A stretch of DNA of 64,000 nucleotides from CBDFLD01 sp965249005 (GCA_965249005.1 CBDFLD010000021.1:620001-684000), one strand, 5' to 3'. Shown: positions 31,235 to 40,727, counted from the stretch's first letter. The notes: generated by a model not told the origin, from the sequence alone. Made by a program: numbers and translations.

Positions 31235-34200
31235 ATGATGGCTGAACAACTTGCAACCCCAGCTTCCGATTTGAAATGGACTCGCGGCATCTGCGGGATC
31301 TGTCCCGCTGGCTGCTGGGTGGAAGTCGGAAAAAGCAACGGGAAAATGGCCGACATTCGCCCGGACAAGAGCCATCCGCTGGGCATGATTTGCCGCCGTG
31401 GTCAACACGCTCCCGAGATCGTCTACTCCGAGCACCGCCTTCGGCATCCAATGCGGCGGGTGGGCAAGAAGGGAAGCCAGGAATTCGAGCGAATTACCTG
31501 GGACGAAGCCTATTCGATCATCGTCGAGAACCTGAACCGGATAAAGGAAGAGTCCGGGCCCGAGGCAGTGTCCATCTATACCGGACGCGGCGCCTTCGAG
31601 CTCTCGCTGTGCGATATGTTTCAGCCCAAGGACGTCGGCGTTTCATCAGCATCCAACGTCCTGTTTCCATTCGGTTCTCCGAACACGATGGGTGTCGGGG
31701 CGCTTTGCTACGTGTCGTTTGCCATGATCGCTCCGCACGTGACGATGGGACGGATGCTGGTCAACATGTTCACGGACATGGAAAACTCGGAGTTGCTGGT
31801 TGTCTGGGGAGCCAACCCTATTACGGATTCCCCTCCGTTGGACATGTACCGTCTCGAAGCCGCGGCCAAGCGCGGGGCTGAGATCGTTGTCATCGACCCG
31901 CGAAGGACCGAGACGGTGAGTCGGGCCAACGCACAGTGGGTTCCCATTCGACCTGGCACCGACGGAGCCCTGGCGTTGAGCATGCTGGAAGTCCTGATCG
32001 ACGAGGAGCTCTACGATGAGGATTTTGCGGACAACTGGTGTCACGGCTTTGAAGAACTTGCGACGTACGTGCAGCACTTTCGGCCGGAGGTGGCGGAGAC
32101 GATTACCGGAGTGGCCGCCGATACGATCCGTGATCTCGCCCGACGCATTGCCCGCGCTTCCGGGGCCTGCCCGGTGATGTACACAGGATTGGAGTACTCC
32201 AACAGCGGTATCCAGGCGATTCGGGCCGTCCTCTCTCTGTTCGCCCTGGCCGGCCAGCTGGATGTGCCTGGCGGTATCGGTCTAGCCATGCTCGGTAGCC
32301 ATTTCCCTATCAATCGCTCGTGCAACCAGGAGAATCCAAATCTGGATCTAGCGGTGGCCAGGGACAAGGTACCGATCTACAGCCATTATCGAGGAGAGTC
32401 TCACGCGAGCGGTCTCGTGGATGCCGTCTGCAAGGGAGATCCTTATCCCATACGTGGCCTGATCGTGCATGGGGCTTCCCTGTTGACGTCCTGGCCGCAG
32501 ACTCCCGTGTGGCGGGAAACGCTTTCCAAACTGGACTTTTTGGTCTGCATCGATCGCCAATTGACCTCCGACGCAGCCTATGCCGATATCGTCCTCCCTG
32601 CGACGACCATGTTCGAGATTGACTCCTACATGGTTTACGGGCCGATATTCCGCTTGCGTGAAAAAGTGGTCGAGCCCGTGGGTGAGGCTCGGAATGACTA
32701 TTTGATCATGGCCGAGCTGGCGCAACGCCTCGGGTACGGACATCTCTATCCCCAAACGGAAGAGGAGATGATTCGGTTTGCGCTGGAGGGCTCCGGCTAT
32801 TCGCTCGAAGACGTTCGGGAGGCGGGCGGTTGGGTGAAGATTCCGAGCCCTATGATGGAGTACAAGAAGTGGCAAAAAGGTGGTTTGCGTGAGGATGGGA
32901 AGCCCGGGTTCGATACGCCAACCGGGAAATTCGAGCTGCGTTCCTCAATATTGGAGGACTACGGCTACGAGTCGCTCCCCAAGTACACGGAACCGACAGA
33001 AGGCCCTCAGGCGAGTCCAGAACTTGCCCAGCAATACCCGCTCGTCTTCAATTCTGGTGCCAGGCCCCACACGGATTTTCGGTCTCAACATCATGGGATT
33101 GCAGGTCTGGCCAAAGACAATCCCGAACCCACCGTTCAAATGAACCATGAGGATGCACAGGAGCGAGAGATACGGACAGGGGATCTGGTAGAGGTTGCCA
33201 CTCCGCGCGGATCAGTGCCCTTCCGCGCACAGGTGACGAAAGACATCGTGCGAGGAGCCATCGAGTGCAATATGGGAGGCGGATGCGCCGTGGGGTCCAA
33301 AGCATGGAAGGAATGGAATGTCAACGAGCTGACCGACATCGATAACTATGACGAAATCTCAGGGTTCCCGGTCTACAAGGCTTTGCTTGCCCAGGTTGCC
33401 AAGGTGGCAGATGGGACCGAGGAGAGTCGCCGATCGGCCGGGAGCAAAGGCGACGCGGTTGGATCCATTCCGATTGAGATCTCCTCACATGCGCCCAGCC
33501 GAAGGGTCTATCTCGACAACAATGCCACCACCCGGGTGTCCGACGAGGTGCGGGAGGCCATGGCGGTGTATCTGGAGCAAAACCACGGCAATCCGTCGAG
33601 CATTCACGTTGTGGGCCGGGACGCCAGGGAGGCTCTGGAGAAGGCAAGGCGTCAGCTGGCCAAACTGATCCACGCACGTCCCCGACGAATCGTATTCACC
33701 GGTGGAGGATCCGAGGCCGATAACCTGGCACTCAAGGGAATCTGTCTGGCGACCGGGAGCAAGAAAAAGCACGTGATCACATCCCGTGCCGAGCACCCGG
33801 CCGTTCTCGGGGCCTGCCGGTTTCTCGAAAAAATCGGATTTCGGCTGACATACCTCGAAGTCGACCGTGATGGCTACATACCGCCCGACGCACTTCGCGG
33901 GGCCATGACCGACGAAACGGCGCTTGTGTCTCTGATGATGGCAAACAACGAAGTCGGCACGATCTTGCCGATCCGGGAGATGGCGGCCATAGCCCACGAG
34001 CATGGAGCAGTATTCCATACCGACGCGGTCCAGGCCGTGGGAAAGATCAAGGTCGACGTCGAAGAGCTTGGCGTAGATTTGTTGAGCATCTCGGGCCACA
34101 AATTTCACTCTCCCAAGGGGGTAGGGGCTCTTTACGTGAGAAAGGGCATCGAACTCGAGCCGCTCATCCACGGCGGGGCCCAAGAAAACGGACTCCGTGC

Positions 34201-34657
34201 CGGAACGGAAAATGTCCCGGCCATTGCTGGACTTGGGAAAGCCGCCGAGCTGGCTCTTCACTCGCTACGGGCGTCGGTGCGGGTGCGCGAGCTTCGTGAC
34301 CGACTCGAAAAAGGGATCCGGGATCTGATCCCCAAAGCGATTCTCAACGGGCATGTGGAATTGCGGCTCCCCAATACTTCCAACCTGACTCTGCCGGGAC
34401 TTCGAGGCGAATCTCTCGTGGTCGCAATGGATCAGCACGGAGTTTCCTTGTCTTCCGGATCTGCCTGCAAGTCCGGCTCTCCCGACCCCACACACGTGCT
34501 CATGGCAATGGGGAGAACGGAAGTCGAAGCTCACTGCGCCGTACGCTTTTCGCTCTCGCGGCATACCTCGGAAGAAGACGTCGACTTTACCCTGTCGGCG
34601 CTGACACGAGTGCTGGAAGAAATGGAAACAACGGTGCGTTTCTTGCCTTGCAAGTAG
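31235..34657 (+). CDS. Molybdopterin oxidoreductase fused to a NifS/IscS-type cysteine desulfurase
   Basis: A single uninterrupted frame of 1140 residues joins two complete enzymes. Residues 1-735 are a DMSO-reductase-superfamily molybdoenzyme: a 4Fe-4S site (CGICPAGC then GMICRRG), GSPNTMGVGALCYVS with C158 as the probable molybdenum ligand, VWGANPITDSPP, and a C-terminal molybdopterin-binding domain (FNSGARPHTDF). After a 20-residue linker, residues 755-1140 are a class V aminotransferase-fold cysteine desulfurase: YLDNNATT, K956 in SGHKFHSPKG binding PLP, and the persulfide Cys C1078 in SSGSACKSGS. Desulfurases supply sulfur to the molybdenum site of formate dehydrogenases through FdhD, so the fusion may sulfurate its own cofactor. 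No FdhD is in the window. The substrate is unknown. Confidence 0.93.
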   Translation: MMAEQLATPASDLKWTRGICGICPAGCWVEVGKSNGKMADIRPDKSHPLGMICRRGQHAPEIVYSEHRLRHPMRRVGKKGSQEFERITWDEAYSIIVENLNRIKEESGPEAVSIYTGRGAFELSLCDMFQPKDVGVSSASNVLFPFGSPNTMGVGALCYVSFAMIAPHVTMGRMLVNMFTDMENSELLVVWGANPITDSPPLDMYRLEAAAKRGAEIVVIDPRRTETVSRANAQWVPIRPGTDGALALSMLEVLIDEELYDEDFADNWCHGFEELATYVQHFRPEVAETITGVAADTIRDLARRIARASGACPVMYTGLEYSNSGIQAIRAVLSLFALAGQLDVPGGIGLAMLGSHFPINRSCNQENPNLDLAVARDKVPIYSHYRGESHASGLVDAVCKGDPYPIRGLIVHGASLLTSWPQTPVWRETLSKLDFLVCIDRQLTSDAAYADIVLPATTMFEIDSYMVYGPIFRLREKVVEPVGEARNDYLIMAELAQRLGYGHLYPQTEEEMIRFALEGSGYSLEDVREAGGWVKIPSPMMEYKKWQKGGLREDGKPGFDTPTGKFELRSSILEDYGYESLPKYTEPTEGPQASPELAQQYPLVFNSGARPHTDFRSQHHGIAGLAKDNPEPTVQMNHEDAQEREIRTGDLVEVATPRGSVPFRAQVTKDIVRGAIECNMGGGCAVGSKAWKEWNVNELTDIDNYDEISGFPVYKALLAQVAKVADGTEESRRSAGSKGDAVGSIPIEISSHAPSRRVYLDNNATTRVSDEVREAMAVYLEQNHGNPSSIHVVGRDAREALEKARRQLAKLIHARPRRIVFTGGGSEADNLALKGICLATGSKKKHVITSRAEHPAVLGACRFLEKIGFRLTYLEVDRDGYIPPDALRGAMTDETALVSLMMANNEVGTILPIREMAAIAHEHGAVFHTDAVQAVGKIKVDVEELGVDLLSISGHKFHSPKGVGALYVRKGIELEPLIHGGAQENGLRAGTENVPAIAGLGKAAELALHSLRASVRVRELRDRLEKGIRDLIPKAILNGHVELRLPNTSNLTLPGLRGESLVVAMDQHGVSLSSGSACKSGSPDPTHVLMAMGRTEVEAHCAVRFSLSRHTSEEDVDFTLSALTRVLEEMETTVRFLPCK

Positions 34658-34730
34658 GTAGGCCGCCCTCGCTGAGCTAGGTGCCCACCGCAGACCGGAC
34701 GTGAATCAGGAACGAAAGAGGAGAATACGC

Positions 34731-36713
34731 ATGACGGAGGATCAGGACAACGCGGCCTCTCGGCTCGTATGGAACAAAGTAGTCGAACTGGGTGAGTTGC
34801 CCGAAGGTCGTGTAAAGCCGGTGACCTGTACTCACGCGACCGTCTGCGTCACGCATTTCGACGGTGAGTACGCGGCGTTGGACAACAAGTGTCCCCATCA
34901 GGGTGGACCCCTTGGAGAGGGATCGATCGAGAACGGGCTTTTGCGCTGCCCCTGGCACGGCTGGGATTTCGATCCTCTGACCGGCAAGGCCCCGGGATTT
35001 GACGACGGGGTGACTGCCTACCCCGTTGAAGTTCGGGATGATGGGGTTTACGTCGGTTTCGAAGTAGAAACTGCCAGGGCTCGGACGGTTTCCGACTTGA
35101 TGGCCGAGACCATGTGCAACTGGGGAGTCCGGACTTGTTTCGGCATGGTGGGTCACTCGAATCTGGGGCTCGCCGATGCTCTCCGAATTCAAGAGGCGGC
35201 GGGAAACCTGAAGTACTATGGGATTCGTCACGAAGGCGCGGCGGCATTTGCCGCATCGGCCTATGGCAAGCTGACGGGCAGGCCCGCCGCGGCGCTGGCG
35301 ATCGCAGGCCCCGGCGCAACGAATCTGCTGACGGGTTTGTGGGACGCGCACGTGGACCGATCCCCGGTTTTGGCACTCACCGGTCAGGTCGATACTCAGG
35401 TTCTGGGCCCGGGTGCGTTTCAGGAGATCGACCTGACGGCGGCCTACGGAAAGGTGGCTCAGTGGAGCCAGCCCGTGCTGCACAGCAGCAAGCACGCGGA
35501 GTTGATGAACCTGGCATGTAAGAGCGCAATCCTCAACCGTGGCGTTTCCCATTTGATCTTCCCTGACGAGGTTCAGACGCTGGCGGTCTCGAAGGCGGCG
35601 GCGCCAGGTCTGCCCGAGGGTCGGATGGCTTCGCGTGAGGTTCTGCCCTCGCCGGAGACCATCGACCGAGCAGTCCGGAGATTGAAGGATTCCCGGAGAC
35701 CCGTCATCATCGTCGGGCACGGTGCACGATTCCAGATGGCGCCGGTGATCGATCTTGCCGAGGCTTTGAGCTGCCCGATTATCACGACCTTCAAAGGGAA
35801 GGGGCTGATATCGGACCAGCATCCGCTGGCGGGGGGTGTCCTCGGGCGAAGCGGAACGCCGGTGGCCAGCTGGGCCATGAATGAGGCGGACTGCTTGCTG
35901 GTCCTGGGCGCGAGCTTCAGCAACCACACGGGCATCACCCCGAAAATACCGACCATTCAGGTCGATTTCGATTTGATGACATTGGGAAAGTTTCACGCGG
36001 TTGAAGTACCGGTGTGGGGAGAAATCGGGCTGACGGTTCGGCTGCTCAAGGAGGGAGTCGCTGGCGCGCACCGAGCGGCGGATCAGAGGAGCGATCTGGC
36101 CGAACGATGGAAGATCTGGCGTCGAGAGAAGGAGAGGCGGACAAAAGACGACCGGGGCAAGGGTCTCAATTCCGCGTCGGTGTTCGAAGCGATGAGCCGC
36201 ATCGTCCCGGACGACGCGATCATGACCGTGGACGTGGGCAACAATACCTACTCATTTGGGCGCTATTTCGAATGTGCGCAGCAAGCCATCTTGATGTCTG
36301 GATATCTGGGTTCCATCGGCTTTGCCTATCCCGCTGCCATGGGTGCATGGTCTGCGTCTCAAGAGGCGGATCCGGCTTTTGCGGGCCGGCCTGTTGTTTC
36401 CGTGTCCGGTGATGGAGGTTTCGGCCAATACATGGCCGAGGTGACGACAGCGGTCAAATACGACATGAACATCACACACATCCTGTTGCGAAACGACGAG
36501 CTCGGAAAGATTTCCAAGGAGCAGCGGGCGGGCAGCTGGGATGTCTGGCAAACTTCGTTGCACAACCCGCCGTTCGCCGAATATGCGAGCCTGTGCGGTG
36601 CCCTGGGAATCCATGTGAAAAGCAAACGAGACCTAGACGGCGCTATTTCACGTGCGCTGGCGCACGAAGGCCCAAGCTTGGTAGAGGTTTCGACGGACGT
36701 TGAGCTGATCTAG
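34731..36713 (+). CDS. Rieske domain fused to a thiamine-pyrophosphate enzyme
   Basis: The 660-residue product starts with a Rieske 2Fe-2S domain (C54-P-H56 and C73-P-W-H76, the spacing of ferredoxin-type Rieske proteins). From about residue 115 it is a full TPP-dependent enzyme of the pyruvate oxidase/acetolactate synthase type. IRHEGAAAFAA holds the activating Glu, GPGATNLLTGLWDA and GQVDTQVLGPGAFQEID follow, and GDGGFGQYMAEV with LLRNDELG is the TPP-binding motif near residues 560-590. TPP enzymes of this type decarboxylate 2-oxo acids; the Rieske centre could take the electrons. The ATG 34731 has an AGGAG site seven bases upstream. It lies 73 bases after the Mo-desulfurase gene. Confidence 0.92.
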   Translation: MTEDQDNAASRLVWNKVVELGELPEGRVKPVTCTHATVCVTHFDGEYAALDNKCPHQGGPLGEGSIENGLLRCPWHGWDFDPLTGKAPGFDDGVTAYPVEVRDDGVYVGFEVETARARTVSDLMAETMCNWGVRTCFGMVGHSNLGLADALRIQEAAGNLKYYGIRHEGAAAFAASAYGKLTGRPAAALAIAGPGATNLLTGLWDAHVDRSPVLALTGQVDTQVLGPGAFQEIDLTAAYGKVAQWSQPVLHSSKHAELMNLACKSAILNRGVSHLIFPDEVQTLAVSKAAAPGLPEGRMASREVLPSPETIDRAVRRLKDSRRPVIIVGHGARFQMAPVIDLAEALSCPIITTFKGKGLISDQHPLAGGVLGRSGTPVASWAMNEADCLLVLGASFSNHTGITPKIPTIQVDFDLMTLGKFHAVEVPVWGEIGLTVRLLKEGVAGAHRAADQRSDLAERWKIWRREKERRTKDDRGKGLNSASVFEAMSRIVPDDAIMTVDVGNNTYSFGRYFECAQQAILMSGYLGSIGFAYPAAMGAWSASQEADPAFAGRPVVSVSGDGGFGQYMAEVTTAVKYDMNITHILLRNDELGKISKEQRAGSWDVWQTSLHNPPFAEYASLCGALGIHVKSKRDLDGAISRALAHEGPSLVEVSTDVELI

Positions 36714-36736
36714 TTTTATTGGAGGACGAACAAGAT

Positions 36737-37629
36737 TTGAACGGTTTCAATTGGCAAGTGCTCGGCGATCCTCCGCCCGAATCTCTGGAAGACGCCAGAC
36801 TCCAGCTTCACCATGCCGCCCAGGTTGCCGCGGCCGCGGGCCTTACCTTCTTGGAACCTGCGCCCGACGGGAGTCAATCGTGTTTGCGGTGGTCCGATCC
36901 GCTTCAAGCCCTCCATGGGTGGAGCCTCCCGATCGACCGAGCGCTTCATCGGTCGAGCCTCCCGATCGACCGAGCTTCCAGATAGCTCTGCGTCCGTCGG
37001 ACTTTGACCTGGTTCTGGTAGGCGAGGAAGGATCCTTGCATTCTTCTTTTCCTCTCCACCAGCGGACGCTTGAAGAAGGCTACGGTTGGATCGCATCAGC
37101 GATCGAGTCTTTCAGGGATCAACCCTTGGGACAGAAGATTTCAAAACTCGGACACGAAATGCCGGATCACGCGGTACGGCAGGGGGAAGCTTTCGCGTTC
37201 CAACCCACCGAGCCTTTTGCGGAGTTGGCTCGGTGGTACCACAATGCAAATGGGTTGCTGCAAGAGGTTCGCCAAACGGAACCCAGGGGTTCGCTGGTGC
37301 GCTGCTGGCCCCATCATTTCGATATTGCGATGCTGATCGCTCTAAACCCAGATGGAGATCCGGAGTCATCGCGTAGTGTTGGAATCGGGATGGTTCCCGG
37401 TGACGCGGCGTATCGACAACCTTACTTTTACGTCACTCCCTGGCCATATCCTCCAGACCCCGTCCTACCTCCTTTGGAGGCGGAAGGCTCGTGGCATACC
37501 GAGGGATGGCTCGGGGCAATACTCCCGGCCTCTGAACTCGTGAGGCAACGCTCTACCGATTCGCAGGTGCGACAGGCGCGGGCTTTTGTCGATTCCGCGT
37601 TGCGTGCGTGCCTGGATTTGGTGGGCTGA
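36737..37629 (+). pseudogene. Uncharacterised protein gene with a frameshift and small duplication
   Basis: Two frames encode one protein of about 297 residues. The first runs from TTG 36737 (GGAGG 11 bases upstream) with MNGFNWQVLG, then LRWSDPLQALHG, and stops at 36985. The second, open from 36751, continues from about FQIALRPSDFDLVLVG to 37629. The break falls in or beside a 33-base tandem repeat (36922-36975). The C-terminal part has WPHHFDIAMLIAL, PYFYVTPWPYP and SWHTEGWLGAILPA, a pattern I associate with DUF5996-like proteins without certainty. No catalytic motif is recognised. It sits between two Rieske fusion genes, so it may belong to the same system. Confidence 0.7.
36922..36975. 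repeat. Short tandem repeat, 21-base unit at 33-base period
   Basis: The 21 bases from 36922 (beginning GAGCCTCCCGATCG) recur exactly at 36955. A 33-base period keeps the reading frame, so the duplication itself does not break the gene. The frameshift seems to follow the second copy, where GAGCTTCC would need one extra base. Confidence 0.85.
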
Positions 37630-37660
37630 ACCAATCAACGAAACCCCGCTGAGGACAGAT

Positions 37661-39304
37661 ATGACAAAGTCGGAGGATGCAAACCCGACCCGAGTTCGGG
37701 TCGCCAAATGGAGTCAACTCGCGGACCGGAAGCCGGAATACGCTCTGGTTTCAAATGTAGACCTGGTCGTCGTTCGATATGATGACGAAGTCTCGGTATT
37801 GTATGGACGGTGCCTTCATCGTGGGGTTCTGCTTGCCGACGGCTCCATTCAGGGGGACAACCTCGTGTGCGGGGTCCACGGATGGGACTACCGGTTCGAT
37901 ACCGGAGTCAGCTCCTATAGCAATGAAGAAACCCTGCACAAGTTCCAGTCTTGGATCGATTCTGAAAACGACTCGGTTTACGTCGATCCGGCCGAGGTTG
38001 CAGCATGGGAAGCGCAACACGCCCAACCTTACCAGCGTGAGGCTTACCTGGGGCTCTACGCCGATGTTCACGGTACCCCCGAGGAGTCCGAGAATGCGTA
38101 TATTCAGGAGCTTGCCCGAAACGGGCTCAAGAACTTGGGTCACCACGGCAAGGTATCGGCCATGGGGGTCGCGATTCCGGAGTTGCCCCAGTGGAAGGAC
38201 ATTCAGATTCTTACAGGCCAGCTCTCACGGCGACCTTTATTGGAAGATGTCGAGGTCAGCACGGAACTCGTCGTGGGACCCAATGCCAAGAGACCTCTGC
38301 GGCTGGAGATTCCCCTGTTCGTAAGCGACATGAGTTTCGGCGCCTTGAGCGAGGAGGCGAAGACCGCGCTGGCCAAGGGTGCGGAGCAGGCCGGAACGGG
38401 AATCTGCTCGGGCGAGGGCGGCATGTTGCCCGAGGAACAGGCTTCCAACTCGCGATACTTCTATGAGCTCGCATCGGCGCGCTTTGGCTGGGGAATCGAC
38501 AAGGTCCAGCGCTGTCAGGCTTTTCATTTCAAAGCGGGGCAAGGCGCCAAGACGGGTACCGGCGGCCACCTTCCGGGGAGAAAGGTCAGTGCAAAGATCG
38601 CGGAGGTCCGAGGGTTGAAAGCAGGGGAAGCGGCGATCAGTCCTGCCACGTTCCCGGACCTGGTCACGAAACAAGATTATCGCCAGGTTGCGGATGAAGT
38701 GCGGGAGGTCACTGGCGGCATTCCAATTGGATTCAAAATGTCGGCTCAACACATTGAGCAGGACATCGACTTTGCCCTGGAAGTGGGGGCCGATTATATC
38801 ATCCTCGATGGGAGGGGTGGGGCGACCGGAGCGGCTCCGGAGATCTTCAAGAACAATATTTCGGTTCCCACGATGGCAGCGTTGGCCCGACTGCGGCGTC
38901 ACCTCGAGCGGCGTGAACGCAAAGATGTGACCTTGATCATCACGGGCGGACTACGCACCGAGTCCGACTTTGTCAAGGCCATGGCGCTGGGTGCGGATGC
39001 CATCGCGGTTGCGAACTCCGCTATTCAGGCTATCGGGTGCCTTGGAATGCGCGCCTGCCACACCAACAACTGCCCGGTCGGCATAGCGACACAACGCGAG
39101 CACTTGCGTGCCCGCTTGAATGTCGAACGATCCGCGGAGCAACTGGCCAACTTCCTCCATTCCACCGTGGAGATGATGAAGATCCTTGCGCGGGCATGCG
39201 GCCACTCTCATCTGAACAAGTTTTGCCGTGATGATCTCACCACGTGGAAGCGCGAGGTGGCATACTTGACTGATATCCCATACGGCGGCGTCGTTCCGCT
39301 GTGA
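37661..39304 (+). CDS. Rieske domain fused to glutamate-synthase-type FMN domain
   Basis: The 547-residue product starts with a Rieske domain (C51-L-H53 and C70-G-V-H73). From about residue 150 it has the FMN-binding domain of glutamate synthase: SDMSFGALSEEAK, GICSGEGGMLPEEQ, QGAKTGTGGHLPG and ILDGRGGATGAAP. The 3Fe-4S ligands C460, C466 and C471 (ACHTNNCPVGIATQ) are all present. The glutaminase domain of GltB is absent, so ammonia would not come from glutamine and the reaction is open. The ATG 37661 has GAGG six bases upstream. The gene lies just after the unknown frameshifted gene and completes a run of Fe-S flavo- and molybdoenzymes. Confidence 0.92.
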   Translation: MTKSEDANPTRVRVAKWSQLADRKPEYALVSNVDLVVVRYDDEVSVLYGRCLHRGVLLADGSIQGDNLVCGVHGWDYRFDTGVSSYSNEETLHKFQSWIDSENDSVYVDPAEVAAWEAQHAQPYQREAYLGLYADVHGTPEESENAYIQELARNGLKNLGHHGKVSAMGVAIPELPQWKDIQILTGQLSRRPLLEDVEVSTELVVGPNAKRPLRLEIPLFVSDMSFGALSEEAKTALAKGAEQAGTGICSGEGGMLPEEQASNSRYFYELASARFGWGIDKVQRCQAFHFKAGQGAKTGTGGHLPGRKVSAKIAEVRGLKAGEAAISPATFPDLVTKQDYRQVADEVREVTGGIPIGFKMSAQHIEQDIDFALEVGADYIILDGRGGATGAAPEIFKNNISVPTMAALARLRRHLERRERKDVTLIITGGLRTESDFVKAMALGADAIAVANSAIQAIGCLGMRACHTNNCPVGIATQREHLRARLNVERSAEQLANFLHSTVEMMKILARACGHSHLNKFCRDDLTTWKREVAYLTDIPYGGVVPL

Positions 39305-39366
39305 CGGCCTGTAGACGACTGCCCCGTAAAGCACGAGCCCTGGCGTGACCAATCGAGGATGCGAAC

Positions 39367-40722
39367 ATGGTCTCAAAGAAATCTCGTCGTGAGTTTTTCA
39401 AGACTGCAGGTTGGGTCGGAACCGGACTGGCTGTCGATAACGCAGGGCACGGCGCCGCGAGGACAACTTCCATTGCTGCCAGCGAAGTGAGCGGTTTGAC
39501 CAATCCGCCGCTCGATGTTGTCCGTGTGGGCATAATCGGTGCAGGGATTCGGGGAACGGCTCATGTTGGTCGCTTGCTCAGGATCGAGGGTGTGACAATC
39601 CAGGCCGTCTGCGACCCCTACGAACCCGTTGCGCGCCGCGCGCAGCGGATGTGTGCCGCACAAGGACGCCCTGAGCCTGTGGTTTATTCGAAAGGAGATC
39701 TGGATTACAAGCGAATGCTGGAGCGGGACGATCTGGACGTCGTCCTTATTTGCACGCCCTGGCGGTGGCACGTACCACAAGCCGTCGACACAATGGGTGC
39801 AGGTAAACATGCCTTTGTCGAGGTCCCGGCGGCAATCACGGTCGATGAATGCTGGCAGCTCGTGGAAGCGGCCGAGTCGACGCTGCGGCATTGCATGATG
39901 ATGGAAAACGTCTGCTACGGGCGCGCGGAATTGATGGTTCTGAATATGTGTCGCCAGGGAATCCTCGGAGAGTTGCTTCACGGTGAGGCAGCCTACCTGC
40001 ACGATCTGCGTTTCCAGATGAAGGATATCGAGCGGGGCACGGGCTCCTGGCGCACGCGCCACCATAGCGAACGCAACGGGAACCTGTACCCCACCCATGG
40101 GTTGGGCCCCGTCGCCCAATACCTCAACATCAACCGCGGGGACCGTTTCGAGTATCTCACTTCGATGAGCGCGCCGGCGCGAGGTCGCGCACTCTATGCG
40201 AGCAAGAACTTTCCTCCCGATCACTCCCGCAACCGCGCGAAATACATCTGCGGAGATGTCAACACTTCGCTGATCAAAACAGTTCTGGGACGAACGATCG
40301 TGCTCCAATACGACACAACCAGTCCGCGTCCTTACGATAGGATCAACTTGATTCAGGGGACCCGTGGCATGTTTCGTGGATACCCCAACCGCATTACTAT
40401 AGAGGGACGAGATGACACCCATGAGTGGGTGGACATCTCGAACTACTCCGGCGAGTTTGACGACCCTCTGTGGAAGCGCTTGGGAAAAAAGGCGACGGCG
40501 GACGGCGGCCACGGGGGTATGGACTTCGTCATGCTGTGGCGGATGATCTATTGCCTTCGGAACGGCCAGCCGCTCGATCAAGACGTGTACGATGCGGCCA
40601 GCTGGTCGGTTGTGTCCCCACTCAGCGAACGCTCGGTGGCCAATCGAAGTGAACCGGTCGACGTTCCAGATTTCACGCGCGGCAAGTGGAAGACCATGAA
40701 GCCGCTTGGCATCGTGTCATAG
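39367..40722 (+). CDS. Tat-exported Gfo/Idh/MocA-family protein, GH109-like
   Basis: The 451-residue product has a Tat signal (SRREFFKTAGWVG) and a Rossmann NAD-binding domain with VGIIGAGIRGTAHV. The CTPWRWHVPQA, GNLYPTHGLGPVAQYL and GGHGGMDFVML motifs match GH109, the NAD-dependent alpha-N-acetylgalactosaminidase family. In this family the cofactor stays bound and hydrolysis proceeds through a redox step. Activity on N-acetylgalactosamine is likely but not proven, since related oxidoreductases share the fold. The SMP-30 gene starts five bases after its stop, so the two are an operon. It lies 62 bases after the Rieske-FMN gene and may be transcribed with it. Confidence 0.88.
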   Translation: MVSKKSRREFFKTAGWVGTGLAVDNAGHGAARTTSIAASEVSGLTNPPLDVVRVGIIGAGIRGTAHVGRLLRIEGVTIQAVCDPYEPVARRAQRMCAAQGRPEPVVYSKGDLDYKRMLERDDLDVVLICTPWRWHVPQAVDTMGAGKHAFVEVPAAITVDECWQLVEAAESTLRHCMMMENVCYGRAELMVLNMCRQGILGELLHGEAAYLHDLRFQMKDIERGTGSWRTRHHSERNGNLYPTHGLGPVAQYLNINRGDRFEYLTSMSAPARGRALYASKNFPPDHSRNRAKYICGDVNTSLIKTVLGRTIVLQYDTTSPRPYDRINLIQGTRGMFRGYPNRITIEGRDDTHEWVDISNYSGEFDDPLWKRLGKKATADGGHGGMDFVMLWRMIYCLRNGQPLDQDVYDAASWSVVSPLSERSVANRSEPVDVPDFTRGKWKTMKPLGIVS

Positions 40723-40727
40723 ACCCA

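Noticed and set aside
34677..36071. 464-codon minus-strand frame over the Rieske-TPP gene
   Set aside because: Shadow frame; Rieske and TPP motifs are on the plus strand.
36922..36975. The repeat pair as a small CRISPR-like array
   Set aside because: Only two copies with a 12-base spacer inside a coding gene; it is a slippage duplication.
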